A stretch of DNA of 64,000 nt, taken from JANOYJ01 sp963792485. GTDB lineage: Bacteria > Pseudomonadota > Alphaproteobacteria > Rhizobiales > Rhizobiaceae. Within the stretch, counting starts at the first letter, position 1, and every line of letters begins with the position of its first letter. The stretch lies in contig CAWBWL010000001.1 of assembly GCA_963792485.1 (NCBI GenBank), positions 372,001 to 436,000 on the forward strand, read 5' to 3'. This document shows positions 60,984 to 64,000 of the stretch, piece by piece. The notes under the pieces are model-generated. The model made no database searches. It saw only the letters and a program-made list of their open reading frames with translations, and was not told the origin of the DNA. A program made the translations under genes and the position numbers.

Positions 60984-61718
60984 ATGGCGACTTCACTGGC
61001 TGGCAAAACCGTGCTGATTACAGCCGCCGCTCAAGGCATTGGCCGGGCGACCGCCCTCGCCTTTGCCGCTGCGGGATCGAAAGTATTTGCAACAGATGTC
61101 AATGAAAGCGCGCTGCAAACGCTTGCCGGTCAGACGGGCATCACGATCCGACGCCTCGACGTGCTCGACACGGCGGCGGTCAACGCGCTCGCCGCGCAGA
61201 TTGGCCCCGTGGATGTTTTGTTCAACTGCGCCGGATTTGTCCATGCCGGCTCGGTGCTGGAGGCGACAGATGCGGATTTTGACTTCGCCGTTGATTTGAA
61301 CGTCCGCTCCATGGTGCGCACCATCAAGGCGGTTCTGCCCGGCATGCTGGAACGCGGCGGCGGATCGATCATCAACATGGCCTCGGTCGCCTCGTCGATC
61401 AAGGCGGTGCCGAACCGGTTCGTTTATGCGCTGACCAAGGCGGCCGTCATCGGCCTCACCAAATCCGTCGCCGCGGATTTCATCACCAAGGGCATACGCT
61501 GCAATGCAATCTGCCCCGGCACGGTGGAAAGCCCGTCTTTGCAGGACCGGATGCGCGCCCAAGGCGATTATGACGAGGCGCGCAAAGCCTTCATCGCCCG
61601 CCAGCCCATGGGCCGGCTCGGCACGCCGGAAGAAATCGCCGATCTTGCGGTTTACCTCGCAAGCGCGCCCTACACGACCGGGCATGTCCACATCATTGAC
61701 GGCGGCTGGGCCGCGTAA
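60984..61718 (+). CDS. SDR oxidoreductase, likely 2-keto-3-deoxy-L-fuconate dehydrogenase type
   Basis: The 244-residue enzyme has the nucleotide motif TAAAQGIG, NCAG (81-84), catalytic S134, Y148 and K152 (YALTK) and the C-terminal IIDGGWAA. Paired with the following hydrolase it resembles the dehydrogenase that makes 2,4-diketo-3-deoxy-fuconate. The ATG at 60984 has AAGGGAG eight bases upstream. It is the first gene of the rightward operon under the tandem operators. Confidence 0.8.
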   Translation: MATSLAGKTVLITAAAQGIGRATALAFAAAGSKVFATDVNESALQTLAGQTGITIRRLDVLDTAAVNALAAQIGPVDVLFNCAGFVHAGSVLEATDADFDFAVDLNVRSMVRTIKAVLPGMLERGGGSIINMASVASSIKAVPNRFVYALTKAAVIGLTKSVAADFITKGIRCNAICPGTVESPSLQDRMRAQGDYDEARKAFIARQPMGRLGTPEEIADLAVYLASAPYTTGHVHIIDGGWAA

Positions 61719-61730
61719 AGGAAAGCAAGC

Positions 61731-62573
61731 ATGAAACTCGTCCGCTACGGCAAACAAGGCCAGGAAAAACCCGGCCTCATCGACAGTGACGGCAATATCC
61801 GCGATCTATCAGCCCATGTGTCCGACCTCGCGGGCGAAGCGCTCTCACCAAAAGGCTTGAACAAGCTCAAGAAGCTCAAACCAGCCGATCTGCCGCTGGT
61901 CAAAGGCAGCCCGCGCTACGGCCCCTGCGTTACCGGCACAGGCAAGTTCATCTGCATCGGCCTCAATTACGCCGACCACGCCGCCGAGTCCGGCCTTGCC
62001 GTGCCGCCGGAGCCGGTGATTTTCATGAAGGCGACATCCGCCATCATCGGCGCGTTTGACGAAGTCGAAATTCCGCGCACATCGCTCAAGTCCGACTGGG
62101 AAGTGGAGCTTGGCGTCGTCATCGGCAGTCACGCCAAATACGTCTCCGAAGACAAGGCGATGGACCATGTCGCCGGTTATTGCGTCGTCAACGATTTGTC
62201 CGAGCGCGCCTTTCAGACCGAGCGGTCAGGCCAATGGACCAAGGGCAAATCCGCCGACACATTCGGCCCGATTGGACCCTGGCTGGTGACAAAGGACGAG
62301 ATCGCCGACCCGCAAAACCTCAAAATGTGGCTCGACGTCAACGGCAAGCGCCGCCAGAACGGCTCAACCGCCACAATGGTCTATGGCGTGCGCTTCCTCG
62401 TCTCCTATCTGTCGCAGTTCATGAGCCTGCATCCCGGCGACATCATCTCGACCGGCACCCCGCCCGGCGTCGGCATGGGCCAGAAGCCGCCGGTGTTCCT
62501 GAAGGCAGGGGACGTGATGGAGCTTGGAATTGAAGGCCTCGGGGCGCAGCGTCAGGTGACGGTGGCAGGTTAA
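61731..62573 (+). CDS. Fumarylacetoacetate hydrolase-family protein, likely 2,4-diketo-3-deoxy-fuconate hydrolase type
   Basis: The 280-residue protein has the FAH C-terminal domain with metal ligands in DWEVELGVVIG and YCVVNDLSERAFQ, and GDIISTGTPPGVGMGQKPP near the end. It also has GLNYADHAAESG, the pattern of 2,4-diketo-3-deoxy-L-fuconate hydrolases. These cleave the product of the neighbouring SDR to pyruvate and lactate. The start has GGAAAG upstream. Its 3' end overlaps that of the convergent grpE by four bases. Confidence 0.82.
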   Translation: MKLVRYGKQGQEKPGLIDSDGNIRDLSAHVSDLAGEALSPKGLNKLKKLKPADLPLVKGSPRYGPCVTGTGKFICIGLNYADHAAESGLAVPPEPVIFMKATSAIIGAFDEVEIPRTSLKSDWEVELGVVIGSHAKYVSEDKAMDHVAGYCVVNDLSERAFQTERSGQWTKGKSADTFGPIGPWLVTKDEIADPQNLKMWLDVNGKRRQNGSTATMVYGVRFLVSYLSQFMSLHPGDIISTGTPPGVGMGQKPPVFLKAGDVMELGIEGLGAQRQVTVAG

Positions 62574-63190
62574 CCCACGCCGCGGTCCGAATCCGCCGCA
62601 GGATCTTCCGCCTTCACCTCGACGAGCTTCGGCCCGCCCTTGGCAACGCCCACCATCGCCGGGCGCAAGACGCGCTCGCCAATGGCATAGCCCGCCTGGA
62701 CGACCTGGACGACCGTGTTGTTCGGCACATCCGGGTTCGGCACTTCGAACATCGCCTGATGAAAGTTCGGGTCGAACTTCTGGCCCTGCGGCTCAAGCTT
62801 GTGCACGCCGTGGCGCTCGAGAGAGGCGATCAGCGAGCGCTCGGTCAGTTCAACGCCCTCAATCAGGTTCATCAGGCCCTTGTCATGGCCATCCCGCGCT
62901 TCCGGCGGCAAGGCCTCGAGCGCGCGGCGCAGATTGTCGGCAACGCCCAGCACATCGCGGGCAAAGCCGGAAACGGAATAGGCCTTGGCGTCGCGCACAT
63001 CGCGCGCGGTGCGCATGCGCAGATTTTCCATTTCCGCCGCAAGGCGCAGCGAGCGGTCTTTCAGCTCGCTGTTTTCGGCGATCAGTTTTTCCATCGCGTC
63101 CAGGATGCGTTGCTCTTCGGAAACCTCGCTCTCGGCCTCCAGAAACAGTTCATCATCAGGCAGCGTGTCTTCCACGGACTTTTCGTTCAT
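62570..63190 (-). CDS. grpE: Nucleotide exchange factor GrpE
   Basis: GrpE releases ADP from DnaK. The 206-residue protein has an acidic N-terminus, a long helical dimerisation region (LRLAAEMENLRMRTARDV) and the C-terminal wing with NFHQAMFEVPNPDVPNNTVVQ and GYAIGERVLRPAMVGVA, the family's signature. hrcA, often next to it, is not seen within the window; the 5' side is the 313-bp non-coding gap described separately. Confidence 0.95.
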   Translation of the reverse strand: MNEKSVEDTLPDDELFLEAESEVSEEQRILDAMEKLIAENSELKDRSLRLAAEMENLRMRTARDVRDAKAYSVSGFARDVLGVADNLRRALEALPPEARDGHDKGLMNLIEGVELTERSLIASLERHGVHKLEPQGQKFDPNFHQAMFEVPNPDVPNNTVVQVVQAGYAIGERVLRPAMVGVAKGGPKLVEVKAEDPAADSDRGVG

Positions 63191-63228
63191 GGGTTTTTTC
63201 CGTCGTCTTGTTCATTGAGTTGCAGCGC

Positions 63229-63257
63229 ATATCGAGGTTTGCGCCGCAAAAATCAAG
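63229..63257 (-). promoter_or_regulatory. Possible RpoH promoter of grpE
   Basis: On the minus strand CTTGAT (63257-63252) is followed 15 bases later by CTCGATAT (63236-63229), a loose match to the heat-shock promoter pattern 39-67 bp ahead of grpE. The rest of the gap from 63258 to about 63504 shows nothing I can name. Confidence 0.35.
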
Positions 63258-63524
63258 CCGCCCCCGGCACTGCGCCTGCAATCGCCGCCATCTTTCTCTG
63301 CATGGCCGCCCGCCATTCGGCAATCCTGGGCGATTTCGGAGGAATTTCACACGCCTTCGCGCGACGGCATGCAAATTTCGGCTTTCCATCGCCTTTCTTC
63401 GGTTGCTGTTCAGGACCTGTTAAACCAGGGGGCGCATCATCAACGCATTGTCCGCACTCACGCGGCAATCGCGAAAAGGCCGCCGGCCACCGCGTTTAGC
63501 GCCATGTTTTATAAGGTGATCGCC

Positions 63525-63734
63525 ATGATCGAACTCATCTTCTCGGCCTGCCTCGCCACCGCTCCGCAGCAGTGCAAGGACGTGCATCTGACCTTCAACG
63601 AGCCGGTCCCATCTCCGGTCATGTGCGCCCTGCTTGGCCAGGTCGAAATGGCCAAATGGATGGAAAGCCACCCGAAATTCCGGCCGGGCCGCTTCAAATG
63701 CGTGCCGGTGGGATGGAGGGAAGTCGAAACCTGA
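63525..63734 (+). CDS. Small hypothetical protein with four cysteines
   Basis: The 69-residue product begins MIELIFSACLATAPQQCKDV and has cysteines at 9, 17, 34 and 59, an acidic-aromatic middle (MAKWMESHPKFRPGRF) and no clear signal peptide. An AAGGTGA site precedes the ATG at 63525; an in-frame ATG at 63504 would add seven residues. Small rhizobial proteins of this pattern exist, but I do not know the role. Confidence 0.55.
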   Translation: MIELIFSACLATAPQQCKDVHLTFNEPVPSPVMCALLGQVEMAKWMESHPKFRPGRFKCVPVGWREVET

Positions 63735-63793
63735 GCCGGCAAGTTTGTCCAGGAACTATCCGGGAAGGTGGAGTGTGGCAGGCAGGCGGGCCT

Positions 63794-64000
63794 CTAGCCC
63801 GGCTGATCAACCCGCCTGACCAGAAGCTTGTCAATGCGCCGTCCGTCCATATCGACCACTTCGAAACGATAACCCATCGCCTCCGTCACGTCTCCGGTGG
63901 CAGGCAGGCGCTGCAGGAGATCGAGAAACAGCCCTGCGGCGGTGTCGTAGGACCGCCGCTCGGGCAGCTTCAGCCGGATAAGCTCAGCCATTTCATCAAC
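63794..64000 (-). CDS. C-terminus of a CorC/HlyC-type protein (partial)
   Basis: The last 68 residues of a gene that enters the window from the right show the transporter-associated CorC_HlyC domain: RRSYDTAAGLFLDLLQRLP, GDVTEAMGYRFEVVDMDGRR and IDKLLVRRV. In full-length relatives this follows a DUF21 membrane region and two CBS domains. The start lies beyond 64000. Confidence 0.85.
   Translation of the reverse strand, partial: VDEMAELIRLKLPERRSYDTAAGLFLDLLQRLPATGDVTEAMGYRFEVVDMDGRRIDKLLVRRVDQPG

Noticed and set aside
63253..63468. 71-codon minus-strand ORF (MPRECGQCVDDAPPGLTGPE) upstream of grpE
   Set aside because: No recognisable family, no strong ribosome site and an overlapping plus-strand ORF of equal quality. 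It could be real but cannot be supported.
1..64000. tRNA, rRNA, CRISPR arrays, insertion sequences and prophage genes
   Set aside because: I looked for T-loop-like sequences, regularly spaced repeats, transposase motifs and phage genes and found none that could be supported.

Overview
The window is a stretch of alphaproteobacterial chromosome, most likely from the order Hyphomicrobiales (Rhizobiales). Three things point there: the parB-parA-rsmG-mnmG-mnmE-rho-hemJ-hemE block next to maf-aroE-coaE-dnaQ-secB-fxsA-Tim44-mltA-Smr; the lptC-lptA-lptB-rpoN-hpf-ptsN block; and OlsB, MmcB, CtrA-type sites and a RIME-like repeat. The family or genus cannot be told from the sequence alone.

Region 1 (0-11.2 kb) is read almost entirely leftward: leuB, the ParAB partition genes, the tRNA-modification pair mnmG/mnmE with rsmG, rho (broken by one extra base) and hemJ/hemE. 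Six parS-like palindromes lie between 4.8 and 12.3 kb. Region 2 (11.18-11.63 kb) is a non-coding, partly AT-rich gap between hemE and maf. It holds DnaA-box-like sequences, a perfect CtrA site (TTAA-N7-TTAA) and three GANTC sites, and the coding strand switches outward on both sides. I read it as the chromosome replication origin.

Region 3 (11.6-18.4 kb) runs rightward with maf, aroE, coaE and dnaQ, then secB and fxsA on the other strand, then a Tim44-like protein, mltA, an Smr protein and an XRE regulator. Region 4 (18.4-20.5 kb) has mmcB followed by two gene remnants that simple ORF calling misses: a TumE/TumA-like toxin-antitoxin pair and an L,D-transpeptidase, with CtrA-type sites beside them.

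Region 5 (20.5-40.2 kb) is housekeeping: nfu, usp, trpS, murJ, glnD, mutS, maeB, olsB, a hybrid histidine kinase, lspA, two RNA methyltransferases, an ornithine cyclodeaminase homologue, ihfB and sppA. Region 6 (40.3-47.2 kb) is the LPS-transport/sigma-54/PTS-Ntr block, then DUF1150 and a small heat-shock gene behind a RpoH-type promoter and a ROSE-like RNA thermometer. Region 7 (47.3-53.9 kb) covers nucleoside salvage (nucleoside hydrolase, ribokinase, adenosine kinase) and DNA repair (MGMT, Nth).

Region 8 (54.0-62.6 kb) is a sugar module: an ABC importer with a beta-propeller glycosidase, a LacI regulator with two tandem operators, and a divergent SDR plus fumarylacetoacetase-type hydrolase resembling the last steps of oxidative deoxy-sugar (L-fucose-like) catabolism. 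All five transporter and glycosidase genes are broken by single-base indels, mostly insertions, in contrast to the clean sequence around them. The window ends with grpE, a small hypothetical gene and the C-terminus of a CorC/HlyC-type protein. I saw no tRNA, rRNA, insertion sequence or CRISPR array.
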